A DNA stretch of 12,030 nucleotides from Treponema sp. GTDB taxonomy: Bacteria > Spirochaetota > Spirochaetia > Treponematales > Breznakiellaceae. Location: positions 1 through 12,030 of the forward strand of contig WQRP01000023.1 in assembly GCA_009786675.1 (NCBI GenBank), read 5' to 3'. The position numbers were made by a program, and so were the translations under genes. Positions 1 to 6,567 of this stretch are shown piece by piece (the stretch's first letter is position 1; each line of letters starts with the position of its first letter). The notes beneath the pieces were generated by a model. The model was not told the DNA's origin. It saw only the letters and a list, made by a program, of their open reading frames with translations, and did not search any database.

Positions 1-1
1 G

Positions 2-817
2 GAACGCCCGGGAACCTACCAGCTTTTGGCCGGGGAAAACATCAGGGAGCTAATCGAATTCTTTGGCAACGGTTTTACGCCCATCGCGAATTCGGCCAGG
101 ATAGAAATGGTGCGGCACACGAACAGCGAGGACATTTCCGGGGACAGGCTTTTCCTGACGGAAAGGGATGTGGCGGGCAATTTCGCGCTGGAAGATTATG
201 ACGTTGTAAACGTCCCCCCGATTACCCAGTTAATGCCGGTCGTGTTTGTGGAGGGGGCCGTGGGCATAGGGGCCACCGGGGATCTTGTTACCACAAACCG
301 GCTGGTGGTCCGCTTTAATGCCGGCGAAACCTACGCCGCCATGGTTCGCCGGAACTCCGGCTGGTTCTCGGCGATATCGGACACCCAGAACGCCTACATC
401 ATACGGCGGACGGGCGAGCACGTTCCCATAGATCTGGATCGCGCCCTTTTCGACGCGTCCTACAATGGCGAGGTTCTTGTCCATGACAACGACACGCTTG
501 TCATTCCGTTCAGGCAGTTCTTCGTCACGGTGGCGGGCGCGGTCCTGCGCCCCGGGCGTTTCCCCTTTATTCCCGACCGGGGGTGGGAATATTACGTTGC
601 CCTGGCCGGCGGGTTTACGCCGGGGCTTAACGCCTTCGGCAGCATTACCGTAACCGACATAAACGGAAGGCGGCTAAGGAGGGGCGATCCGATAACCCCC
701 GAGACGGTCATCACCGCCAGGGCAAACCATCCGATGTATTTTCTTGCCCAGTATGTAACGCCCGTTCTTGCGGTCGTCAGTACGTTCATTAGCATCATGC
801 TTATAGTCAGGAACTAG
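2..817 (+). CDS. SLBB-domain polysaccharide export-type protein (5' partial)
   Basis: The reading frame is open to the left edge, so the N-terminus lies outside the window. The first visible residues, RPGTYQLLAGENIRELI, are the start of an SLBB (soluble ligand-binding beta-grasp) repeat, so the TTG at 26 is not the real start. Two further SLBB-like stretches follow: VFVEGAVG near residue 75 and VAGAVLRPGRFPF near 170, counted from position 26. The second ends in YYVALAGGFTPGLNAFG, the usual 'GG.t..a' turn. The protein ends in one hydrophobic segment (YVTPVLAVVSTFISIMLIV) before the final RN. SLBB proteins such as Wza form or gate channels for exopolysaccharide export. Here the C-terminal membrane anchor suggests a periplasmic protein tethered to a membrane. 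No signal peptide or secretin-like region can be judged because the start is missing. The domain is clear; the exact substrate is unknown. Confidence 0.8.
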   Translation, partial: ERPGTYQLLAGENIRELIEFFGNGFTPIANSARIEMVRHTNSEDISGDRLFLTERDVAGNFALEDYDVVNVPPITQLMPVVFVEGAVGIGATGDLVTTNRLVVRFNAGETYAAMVRRNSGWFSAISDTQNAYIIRRTGEHVPIDLDRALFDASYNGEVLVHDNDTLVIPFRQFFVTVAGAVLRPGRFPFIPDRGWEYYVALAGGFTPGLNAFGSITVTDINGRRLRRGDPITPETVITARANHPMYFLAQYVTPVLAVVSTFISIMLIVRN

Positions 818-821
818 GCGA

Positions 822-847
822 AAAGCCCCGTGCGTCCACGGGGCTTT
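822..847. terminator. Bidirectional intrinsic terminator between converging genes
   Basis: A perfect 11-bp inverted repeat, AAAGCCCCGTG-cgtc-CACGGGGCTTT, starts five bases after the SLBB stop codon and ends 12 bases before the xylB stop codon. The tetraloop, GC-rich core and A/T ends on both sides allow it to end transcription from either direction. The flanking T tract is short (three to four T), so efficiency is inferred. Confidence 0.8.
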
Positions 848-859
848 GCCCTTGCCGCG

Positions 860-2335
860 CTACTTGTACAGCGGGCTTACCGCCTCCAGGTACCGCGAGT
901 AGTCCCCGTACACCTTGTCGTAGGCGGCCACGGTCTTCGCGTCAGGCATAATCGAACCTTCCTCCAGCGCGACGTGCCGGTCGGCCAGGTTCTTTATCGA
1001 GACCTTTCCGCCGTCCAGGCACCACAGCGCCTGGATCGCCCCGCCCATCGCGGCGGCCTCGGTTCCGGTGGGAACCCGCACGGGCAGGTTCATCACGTTG
1101 GCGACGATGCTCCGCCAGAGCCCGCTTTTCGAGCCGCCGCCGGTCAGCCGTATCTCCCTGGCCTTGAACCCCAGCCCGTTGAACCCTTCCAGCCCGATCC
1201 TCATGCCGAAGATCGCGGCCTCGAAGGCGGCGCGGAAAAGGTTCTCGCGCTTGAAGTTAGCCGCGGTTATGCCGTTGACGCTTGCCCTGCCGTTGGGCAG
1301 GTTCGGGGTGCGCTCGCCGTTGAAGAACGGCAGCACGATGACCCCCTCCGCGCCCACGGGGGATTTTTCGGCCTCGCCGCCGAAGGCCTGCAGATCCAGG
1401 CCGAACATTGCGCGGAACTCCTCGCTAGCCACGGTGCAGTTCATCGTGCAGAGCAGGGGCAGCCAGCCGCCGGTGGAGGAGCAGAACGCGGCAAGGTTCC
1501 CCGTGGGGTCGATAACCGGGGTCTCGGAATAGCCGAACAGGGTGCCCGATGTTCCCAGGCTCATCGTAAGGAAGCCGTCGCGCACCGTGCCGGTTCCGAT
1601 TGCGCTCATCATGTTGTCGCCGCCGCCGGACGAGACCAGGGCTCCCGGGGGAATGCCGTACAGATCCGCCGCGGCCTGGGAAACCCTGCCCGCCGGCTCG
1701 CCGGACTCGGCCAAGGGAGGCAGCCAGGATTCGAGTTCCGGGGAAATCAGCCCGCAGACTTGCGGGGCCCATTTGCGTTCGCGCACGTCGAAAAGCGCCA
1801 TGCCGGAGGCGTCGCCGTACTCGGCGCGGTACTCGCCCGTCAGCAGGAAGTTGATGTAGTTGTGGGGCAAAAGTATGTGGCGTATTTTCGCGAAGGCTTC
1901 CGGTTTGTGGTTTTTGAGCCACTGGATTTTGGGCGCGGTGTAGCCCGGGCGCATGGGCAGCCCGGCCTTGGCGATAAGTTCCGCCTCTCCGCCGGCCGCC
2001 TTGGTAAGCTCCTCGCACTCCCCGGCGGTGGAGGTGTCGCACCAGAGCTTTACGTTGTAGACCGGCTTCCCCCCCCCGTCCAGGGGCACGAGGCTGTGCT
2101 GCTGGCCCGAGACGCCAATCGCGGCGATGGTGCCCTTGACGCCCTTCTCGATTTTGTCGAAACAGGTTTTTATGGCCCGGTCGTACCATTCCGCCTTTTG
2201 TTCCCTGGTGCCGTCGTTCTCCGCGATCATGTCGACGGGAGCCGACGATTCCGCCACGATTTGCCTGCTTTCGTAATCGTAAACAACGGCCTTGCAGCTC
2301 TGGGTTCCCAGATCTATGCCGCATACGGTCTTCAT
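860..2335 (-). CDS. xylB: Xylulokinase, FGGY carbohydrate kinase
   Basis: Phosphorylates D-xylulose to D-xylulose 5-phosphate with ATP, feeding xylose into the pentose phosphate pathway; cytoplasmic. The 491-residue protein has the family's usual length. FGGY landmarks appear in order: N-terminal phosphate loop GIDLGTQSCK (6-15), substrate motif GVSGQQH (74-80), LLPHNYINFLLTG (155-167) with GDASG (174-178), SGGGDN with probable catalytic base D240, SLGTSGT (259-265), and the C-terminal ATP-site motif LTGGGSKS (397-404). The GQQH and GDASG signatures favour xylulokinase over glycerol or gluconate kinase. I chose the ATG at 2335 because AAGGAG stands at a good distance upstream and the protein then starts MKTVCGIDLG; the in-frame ATG at 2368 would add 11 unconserved residues. 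It is transcribed alone, with no xylA or xylose transporter in view, so its substrate is known only by homology. Confidence 0.93.
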   Translation of the reverse strand: MKTVCGIDLGTQSCKAVVYDYESRQIVAESSAPVDMIAENDGTREQKAEWYDRAIKTCFDKIEKGVKGTIAAIGVSGQQHSLVPLDGGGKPVYNVKLWCDTSTAGECEELTKAAGGEAELIAKAGLPMRPGYTAPKIQWLKNHKPEAFAKIRHILLPHNYINFLLTGEYRAEYGDASGMALFDVRERKWAPQVCGLISPELESWLPPLAESGEPAGRVSQAAADLYGIPPGALVSSGGGDNMMSAIGTGTVRDGFLTMSLGTSGTLFGYSETPVIDPTGNLAAFCSSTGGWLPLLCTMNCTVASEEFRAMFGLDLQAFGGEAEKSPVGAEGVIVLPFFNGERTPNLPNGRASVNGITAANFKRENLFRAAFEAAIFGMRIGLEGFNGLGFKAREIRLTGGGSKSGLWRSIVANVMNLPVRVPTGTEAAAMGGAIQALWCLDGGKVSIKNLADRHVALEEGSIMPDAKTVAAYDKVYGDYSRYLEAVSPLYK

Positions 2336-2699
2336 TCGCAATCCTCTCCTTGATTTATGGGTTTCCAATTATACACCGAAACCGCCAAAAAAGAAATCAT
2401 TTTCCCGGGTCGGGCTGGCCGCCAGCCATCGTAACGCCGGTCTTTCCGAGCCGGCTCGAAAAAACCATAAGATGCCCAATGTTTTGGAAATCTTCTTTCA
2501 ACGAAAGTCCGGCCGTTAGTTTTGTGGGCATCCGCATGATCGATCATTAGGCCGATTTTTCCGCCCATTCTACAACATACTGGCGGTTTTGGCCGGGAAA
2601 ATAGGATTTTTTTTCAAATTCAGGCCGGGCAATGCAATCCGCCCGGCGATTTGGCCGTCTGGAAAATAACGGGAAACTCCTTTACAATGCTGGGGAGGT
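2336..2699. other. Non-coding divergent region between xylB and fliS
   Basis: I see no convincing gene here; the short open frames have no ribosome site or recognisable motif. It holds the xylB promoter (2360-2396) and several dyads: GATGCCCA (2471-2478) with TGGGCATC (2525-2532), the self-complementary ATGATCGATCAT (2536-2547), and the hairpin GCCGGGC-N10-GCCCGGC (2624-2647), which follows a T8 tract. None is followed by a T-run on the plus strand. The sigma-28 promoter of fliS begins at 2700. Confidence 0.6.
2360..2383 (-). promoter_or_regulatory. xylB -10 box inside a GGTTTC-N12-GAAACC dyad
   Basis: Read on the minus strand, a perfect TATAAT (2373-2368) lies about 32 bases upstream of the xylB start. 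The matching -35 region (around 2390-2396) is poor, keeping only the TT of TTGACA. The -10 box is enclosed by the arms GGTTTC (2360-2365) and GAAACC (2378-2383), so a dimeric repressor could cover it. The promoter is likely; the operator role is inference from geometry. Confidence 0.45.
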
Positions 2700-2727
2700 T
2701 AAAGGGAAAGTCTTTCCCTGCCGATAA
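2700..2727 (+). promoter_or_regulatory. Sigma-28 (FliA-type) flagellar promoter upstream of fliS
   Basis: TAAA (2700-2703) is followed after 16 bases by GCCGATAA (2720-2727). The known sigma-28 consensus is TAAA-N15-GCCGATAA, so the -10 element matches at all eight bases and the spacing is off by one. Transcription would start near 2733-2736, giving a leader of about 45 bases before the fliS start at 2780. The placement directly before a flagellar chaperone gene supports the call. Confidence 0.8.
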
Positions 2728-2779
2728 TGAAGCTGGGACCCGTTCGAGGTTCCATTTGCCGTCAGAAGGGAGGGCTATT

Positions 2780-3226
2780 TTGGCTTATAAAAGCGCGGTA
2801 TCGACCTACAGGGAAACGAAAGTCACCACGGCGGGGCAGGGCCAGCTCATAATCATGCTGTACAACGAGGTCGCCAGGCACCTTGACGAGGCGCTGCAGA
2901 TCCTTGGGACGGACGAATCCGGAAAGCAGGCTCCTGGCAGCATCGAGAGGTTCGGCAAGGCGGTGGTGAAGGCCCAGGAAATTATTACCGAGCTGATGGT
3001 CTCGCTTGACTTCGAGCAGGGCGGGGACATAGCCAAGAACCTCTTTTCCCTGTACACATGGTTCAACCGCGAGCTTATAGAGGCGAACATCGGCCGGGAC
3101 GCGCACCGCGTTTCCAACGTCAGGAACCTTGTGGACGACCTTCGCAGCGCGTGGCTTACGATTGTGTCCACGGGCGCCTCCGAGTCCGTCGGCCGCGAGG
3201 TCGTGGGCATCAGCATAGCCGGCTAG
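2780..3226 (+). CDS. fliS: Flagellar export chaperone FliS
   Basis: FliS binds the C-terminus of newly made flagellin in the cytoplasm, stops early polymerisation and brings it to the flagellar export gate. The 148-residue protein starts MAYKSAVSTYRETKV and carries the family's GQLIIMLYNE (21-30), the long helices around residues 55-78, and LFSLYTWFNRELIEAN (88-103). I chose the TTG at 2780 because GGGAGG stands six bases upstream and the product begins like known FliS proteins. The longer frame back to 2651 would start upstream of the sigma-28 promoter and adds 43 unrelated residues. The FlgN-like gene follows after 15 bases, consistent with one flagellar chaperone operon. FliA control makes it a late-class flagellar gene. 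Confidence 0.9.
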   Translation: MAYKSAVSTYRETKVTTAGQGQLIIMLYNEVARHLDEALQILGTDESGKQAPGSIERFGKAVVKAQEIITELMVSLDFEQGGDIAKNLFSLYTWFNRELIEANIGRDAHRVSNVRNLVDDLRSAWLTIVSTGASESVGREVVGISIAG

Positions 3227-3241
3227 GCAGGGGCAAGGCCA

Positions 3242-3724
3242 ATGAGCGCGGCGATAAACCAGGCGGAGCTTACCCAGCGCGTCGCCATCCTAAGGCGGTT
3301 CAAGGACCTGCTGGAACAGCAGAGGGAACGCTTCCGGAATTACCTTGCCCTGCTGGAGAACCAGGAGACCGTCATCGGTTCCGGCAGCGGGGAGGAAATC
3401 CTGGCCCATGTCGAGCTGGAGGAACGGATAGTCGCCGATATCTTCTCGATGCAGAAGGTCATAAACCCCCTGGAGGACATGTACCGCGCGGTTGCCCCGC
3501 ACAGTCTTGCCGACGACGAAATTCCCGCCCTTAAAACGGCGCTCGACGACATGAAAATCAGGGTCCAGGCGCAGTCCGCAAAAAACAGGGGGCTTCTGTC
3601 CGCCCGCATGGCGGAAATTCGCACCGAAATGGACACGCTTAAGGACAACCCGTTCCTAAAAAGCGCCCGGGGTTCCGCGTACGGCAACGCCGTTACCGCT
3701 TCCCTAATCGACGTGCAGGGGTAA
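3242..3724 (+). CDS. FlgN-like flagellar chaperone candidate
   Basis: This 160-residue, highly helical protein has no membrane segment or signal peptide. Its first half reads like the FlgN fold: FKDLLEQQRERFRNYLALLENQ, then a variable glycine/serine stretch, then EEILAHVELEERIVADIFSMQKVI, matching the known pattern of a long helix, a loop and an acidic helix with Leu-Glu-Glu. The second half is coiled-coil-like (about residues 95-135) and the tail has SARGSAYGNAV, comparable with the short tail by which FlgN binds FlgK and FlgL. FlgN delivers these hook-filament junction proteins to the export gate. Position is strong support: 15 bases after fliS, with a weak ribosome site (AGGGGCAAGG) before ATG 3242, and four bases before pyrE. 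It could instead be a lineage-specific flagellar protein; sequence identity to characterised FlgN looks low. Confidence 0.6.
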   Translation: MSAAINQAELTQRVAILRRFKDLLEQQRERFRNYLALLENQETVIGSGSGEEILAHVELEERIVADIFSMQKVINPLEDMYRAVAPHSLADDEIPALKTALDDMKIRVQAQSAKNRGLLSARMAEIRTEMDTLKDNPFLKSARGSAYGNAVTASLIDVQG

Positions 3725-3728
3725 AATT

Positions 3729-4313
3729 ATGGAAAACGTATTGGCGCTGCTGCGCGAGTCCGGGGCGATGCTCGAGGGGCATTTCCTTCTAAGCTCCGGC
3801 CGGCACTCCGACAGGTATTTTCAGTGCGCTAGGCTTCTGCAGTACCCGGGCATGGCGGAGGCGGCCTTCGCCGGCGTTGCGGAGAAAATAGGGCGGGATC
3901 TCCGCTCCGGCCGACTTGAGATCGACGCGGTCGTCGGCCCGGCGATGGGGGGCATTATCGTCGCCTACGAGCTAGGCAGGCAGCTTGGGCTTCCGGCCTT
4001 TTTTACCGAGCGCGACGACACGGGGGCCATGTCCCTGCGCCGCGGCTTCGAGCTGCGCCCCGGGCAGAAAATCCTGGTGACCGAGGACGTTATAACTACC
4101 GGCAAATCCTACGGCGAGTGCGCCTTTCTTCTGGAAAGCCTGGGCGCGAAAGTCACCGCCCTGGCCTGCCTGGTTGACCGGCGGCAGGGCGGCGAGGTTC
4201 CCTGGCCGTTTTACCCGGCCTGCAAGGTTGACGCCACGAACTGGGAGGCCGATGACTGCGAGCTATGCAGGAAAGGCATTCCCGCCGTCAAACCGGGATC
4301 GCGAAAGATATAA
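3729..4313 (+). CDS. pyrE: Orotate phosphoribosyltransferase
   Basis: Transfers phosphoribosyl from PRPP to orotate, making orotidine 5'-monophosphate in de novo pyrimidine synthesis; cytoplasmic. The 194-residue protein has the PRPP-binding loop ILVTEDVITTGKS (115-127), the N-terminal LLSSGRHSDRYF (20-31) of orotate-binding enzymes, VVGPAMGGII (68-77), and the ending CELCRKGIPAVKPGSR. The segment FFTERDDTGAMSLRRGF replaces the K..K.H catalytic loop of the E. coli type, which matches the 'Thermus family' form of PyrE. It begins four bases after the FlgN-like stop codon, so translation is probably coupled, and it is co-transcribed with flagellar genes although its job is unrelated. No other pyr gene is visible. 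An adenine-type transferase is unlikely given the ends. Confidence 0.92.
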   Translation: MENVLALLRESGAMLEGHFLLSSGRHSDRYFQCARLLQYPGMAEAAFAGVAEKIGRDLRSGRLEIDAVVGPAMGGIIVAYELGRQLGLPAFFTERDDTGAMSLRRGFELRPGQKILVTEDVITTGKSYGECAFLLESLGAKVTALACLVDRRQGGEVPWPFYPACKVDATNWEADDCELCRKGIPAVKPGSRKI

Positions 4314-4321
4314 ATTTTCGG

Positions 4322-4335
4322 TATAATCCAAACCA
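4322..4335 (+). promoter_or_regulatory. Possible -10 box for a leaderless rluA-type transcript
   Basis: A perfect TATAAT (4322-4327) ends eight bases before the ATG at 4336, and no Shine-Dalgarno sequence lies between pyrE and that ATG. A start site six to nine bases after the -10 would put the first transcribed base on or next to the start codon. There is no good -35 at 16-18 bases, so this may be chance. Confidence 0.35.
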
Positions 4336-5121
4336 ATGAAAACAACGCCGCTGTTTAGCGTCATCCACGAGGACGGCGAGATCGTCGCCGTCAACAAGGC
4401 GCCCGGGATTGCGGTATGCCCGGATCGCTGGGACGAGTCCAGGGAACGGCTGGACAGGCTCGTCGCCGAATCCCTGGGCTCCCCCGCGAGGCTCTTTACC
4501 GTCCACCGGATAGACCGCGACACCTCCGGGCTCGTGCTGTTCGCCAAGAACGCCGACAGCCACCGCAGGCTTTCCCTCGCCTTCGAGGGGCGGGACGTCG
4601 CCAAGCGGTACATTGCCGTCGTCAACGGGCGCCCCCCCTGGAAGGAAACGTCCTGCGACCTCCCCCTGGTGCCGAACGGCAACAAACGGCACATGACCAT
4701 CGTCGACAGGTTCCGGGGCAAGAAATCGCTCACCCGCTTCGCGCTCCTGGGCAGCGCGGGCAACTACAGCGTGCTGGAGGCCCTGCCCGAAACGGGCAGG
4801 ACCCACCAGATACGGGTCCACGCGGCGGCGCTGGGGTTTCCCGTCGTGTGCGATCCCCTGTACGGCAGGGACGGCGCGGTAATGCTTTCCTCGATAAAGA
4901 AAAACTGGCGCGGCGATCCGCGCGAGGAAAAACCGCTCCTTGCGCGGCTTGGCCTTCACTCCGCGGAACTCTCCGTGTCCGCCTTGGTCGTTTCCGGTGA
5001 AACTGTCCCCCAGGGCGAACGCAACGCGGTCGTCGCGTTTCGAGCCCCCCTCCCCAGGGACATGGGCGCGCTGGTCAGGCAAATGGAAAAAATTACGGAC
5101 ACTGTTTTTTTGGTCCAATAG
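4336..5121 (+). CDS. RluA-family RNA pseudouridine synthase
   Basis: Isomerises chosen uridines in rRNA or tRNA to pseudouridine. The 261-residue protein contains the RluA signature HRIDRDTSGLVLFAKN (57-72), with D60 the catalytic aspartate by family alignment. It also has IVAVNKAPGIAV (16-27), the usual 'vvnKPaG' beta strand, and LPETGRTHQIRVHAAALGFPVVCDPLYG, the conserved C-terminal RNA-binding block. There is no N-terminal S4 domain, and the size fits the short RluA/RluC-like group rather than RluD. Family membership is firm; the exact target uridine cannot be read from sequence. It begins 22 bases after pyrE with no visible ribosome site, so translation may be leaderless or coupled. It is the last gene of the block; an AT-rich gap of 82 bases follows. 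Confidence 0.88.
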   Translation: MKTTPLFSVIHEDGEIVAVNKAPGIAVCPDRWDESRERLDRLVAESLGSPARLFTVHRIDRDTSGLVLFAKNADSHRRLSLAFEGRDVAKRYIAVVNGRPPWKETSCDLPLVPNGNKRHMTIVDRFRGKKSLTRFALLGSAGNYSVLEALPETGRTHQIRVHAAALGFPVVCDPLYGRDGAVMLSSIKKNWRGDPREEKPLLARLGLHSAELSVSALVVSGETVPQGERNAVVAFRAPLPRDMGALVRQMEKITDTVFLVQ

Positions 5122-5177
5122 GGTGTATTTAGTTACAATTTTTCGGTTGCATTGTTAGTATACTGAGAGGTGAAATA

Positions 5178-5198
5178 GGAGGTAGAAGATTTAAGGAG
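5178..5198 (+). promoter_or_regulatory. Two stacked Shine-Dalgarno-like sites before the first PocR-AraC gene
   Basis: AGGAGG (5178-5183) and AAGGAG (5193-5198) both precede the ATG at 5204. Only the second is at normal distance, five bases. The first would suit translation of a short leader or act as a standby site, but no start codon follows it at proper spacing. The AT-rich gap upstream (5122-5170) probably holds the promoter: TATACT at 5159-5164 and TACAAT at 5134-5139 are possible -10 boxes without clear -35 partners. Confidence 0.35.
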
Positions 5199-5203
5199 CG
5201 TCT

Positions 5204-6556
5204 ATGCCAGCTACAAACATCATCCAGCGCAGGGATTTGGAGCCGCTTTGGATCAAGGCGGGCGAAATCGCGCGGCATTATGAAAGGGCGGGAAACTGTA
5301 TCTCGGCCCTTGTAGGTCCGGACTACGTTTCGACGGAACCCTCTCGGCACCCCAAGAACGGGGTTTTTTGCGCGCTTTGCAAGCGTTACTACTCGGGCAT
5401 GTTGGAACTGCCGCTTTCCGATATTCCCTGTTCCTCCATGCACCGCAACGCGATAAGGGAGTCGCTGCGCCTTGGCGGGTCGTATATCTATACCTGTTCC
5501 ATGGGGTTCTATTTCTGGACCAGCCCGTTTTTCTCCATGGAGCGCTTTGCCGGTGCCTTTGTATCCAGCGGGGCGATCTCGATCGAGAAGCAGCAGGTCG
5601 TTGACAGGGTTTTCGACACCTGCAAGGGCGACGTTTCCCGCGCGGAGATTTCGGGGCTCCTGGACTGCATCCCCGAAAAAAACATCGTGGAGATCGAGGC
5701 CCTTGCCCAGATGATGGTGCTTTGTACCGAGCACATTTCCCGCCGCGAATTCTGGCGGGACGGTTTGGCCGAATACGGCGAGGCGGAGCCCCTGAGCCAG
5801 AACAGCTTGCCCAAGGGCTATCTGTCCACTTTTGCGGACAGGGAAAGAATGCTGCTGGCGAACCTTAGGCGAGGCGACAGCTCCGAGGCCCAGGATATCG
5901 CGCGGGAACTGCTTAGCGATCTGTGCAAGGCGCTGGACGTTTCCATGGGCGGCGGTGACGCCCTGGCCGACGGCCATTTGGAGTTGCTGAAGTTCAAGGC
6001 GCTGGAAATGGTGGTGCTTCTTTCCAGGGCCGGCGCGACCGACGAGAAAAACGAGCTGCTTGTGGAAGCGAACATCCACAACATGAAGCGGATCAAGGGT
6101 TCGAAAACCGCGGACGAGGTCATCGACAACTTCTGCCTGGTCGTGGAACGGATGGCCGGAAAGATTTTCTCCTTCCAGGGGATACGCCACGCCTCGGCCC
6201 TGCGAAAGGCGGAGCGCTATATCTGGGACAATTACACCAGGAAGGTCAGCCTGAAGGAAATCGCCGACGTCTCCGGCCTTTCCGCGCCCTATTTCAGCAC
6301 GATCTTTAAGGACGAGATGAAGGAAAATCTTTCGGATTACCTTAACAGGCTCAGGGTGGAAAAGGCCTCCACGATGCTTCTGGAGACCGACCTGTTGGTA
6401 AGCGAAATTTCGGCGGCCTGCGGCTTCGAGGACCAAAGCTGGTTCTCGAAGATATTCAAAAACCATACGGGCATTAGCCCGTGCAAGTACCGAAGGACGG
6501 TGGGAGCTGCTCCGGTGGAAATCACGCCTCTGGAACAGGGTTATAAGCACAGGTAG
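5204..6556 (+). CDS. PocR-sensor AraC-family transcription regulator, copy 1
   Basis: A 450-residue cytoplasmic regulator with three parts. Residues ~10-165 are a PocR-type ligand sensor, recognised by FCALC (55-59), CSSMH (76-80) and YIYTCSMGFYFWTSP (94-108). Residues ~205-330 are an all-helical linker (ERMLLANLRRGDSSEAQ ... FKALEMVVLLSRAGA) found in similar AraC proteins. Residues ~332-431 are the AraC DNA-binding domain, with helix-turn-helix one at VSLKEIADVSGLSAPYFSTIF (348-368) and two at LLVSEISAACGFEDQSWFSKIF, ending in the TGISPCKYRR signature. PocR of Salmonella senses propanediol for cobalamin and propanediol genes; the ligand here is unknown. AAGGAG lies five bases before the ATG. 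A paralogue follows after 11 bases, so both are likely expressed together. Confidence 0.85.
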   Translation: MPATNIIQRRDLEPLWIKAGEIARHYERAGNCISALVGPDYVSTEPSRHPKNGVFCALCKRYYSGMLELPLSDIPCSSMHRNAIRESLRLGGSYIYTCSMGFYFWTSPFFSMERFAGAFVSSGAISIEKQQVVDRVFDTCKGDVSRAEISGLLDCIPEKNIVEIEALAQMMVLCTEHISRREFWRDGLAEYGEAEPLSQNSLPKGYLSTFADRERMLLANLRRGDSSEAQDIARELLSDLCKALDVSMGGGDALADGHLELLKFKALEMVVLLSRAGATDEKNELLVEANIHNMKRIKGSKTADEVIDNFCLVVERMAGKIFSFQGIRHASALRKAERYIWDNYTRKVSLKEIADVSGLSAPYFSTIFKDEMKENLSDYLNRLRVEKASTMLLETDLLVSEISAACGFEDQSWFSKIFKNHTGISPCKYRRTVGAAPVEITPLEQGYKHR

Positions 6557-6567
6557 GTAAGGTCAGA

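Noticed and set aside
830..2353. Long plus-strand open frame (507 codons) opposite xylB
   Set aside because: It mirrors xylB on the other strand, has an Arg/Gly/Pro-rich composition with no family motif, and contains the terminator at its start; the minus-strand frame has all FGGY motifs.
2651..2779. N-terminal extension of FliS from an upstream start
   Set aside because: It would begin before the sigma-28 promoter and lacks a ribosome site; the TTG at 2780 gives the expected FliS N-terminus.
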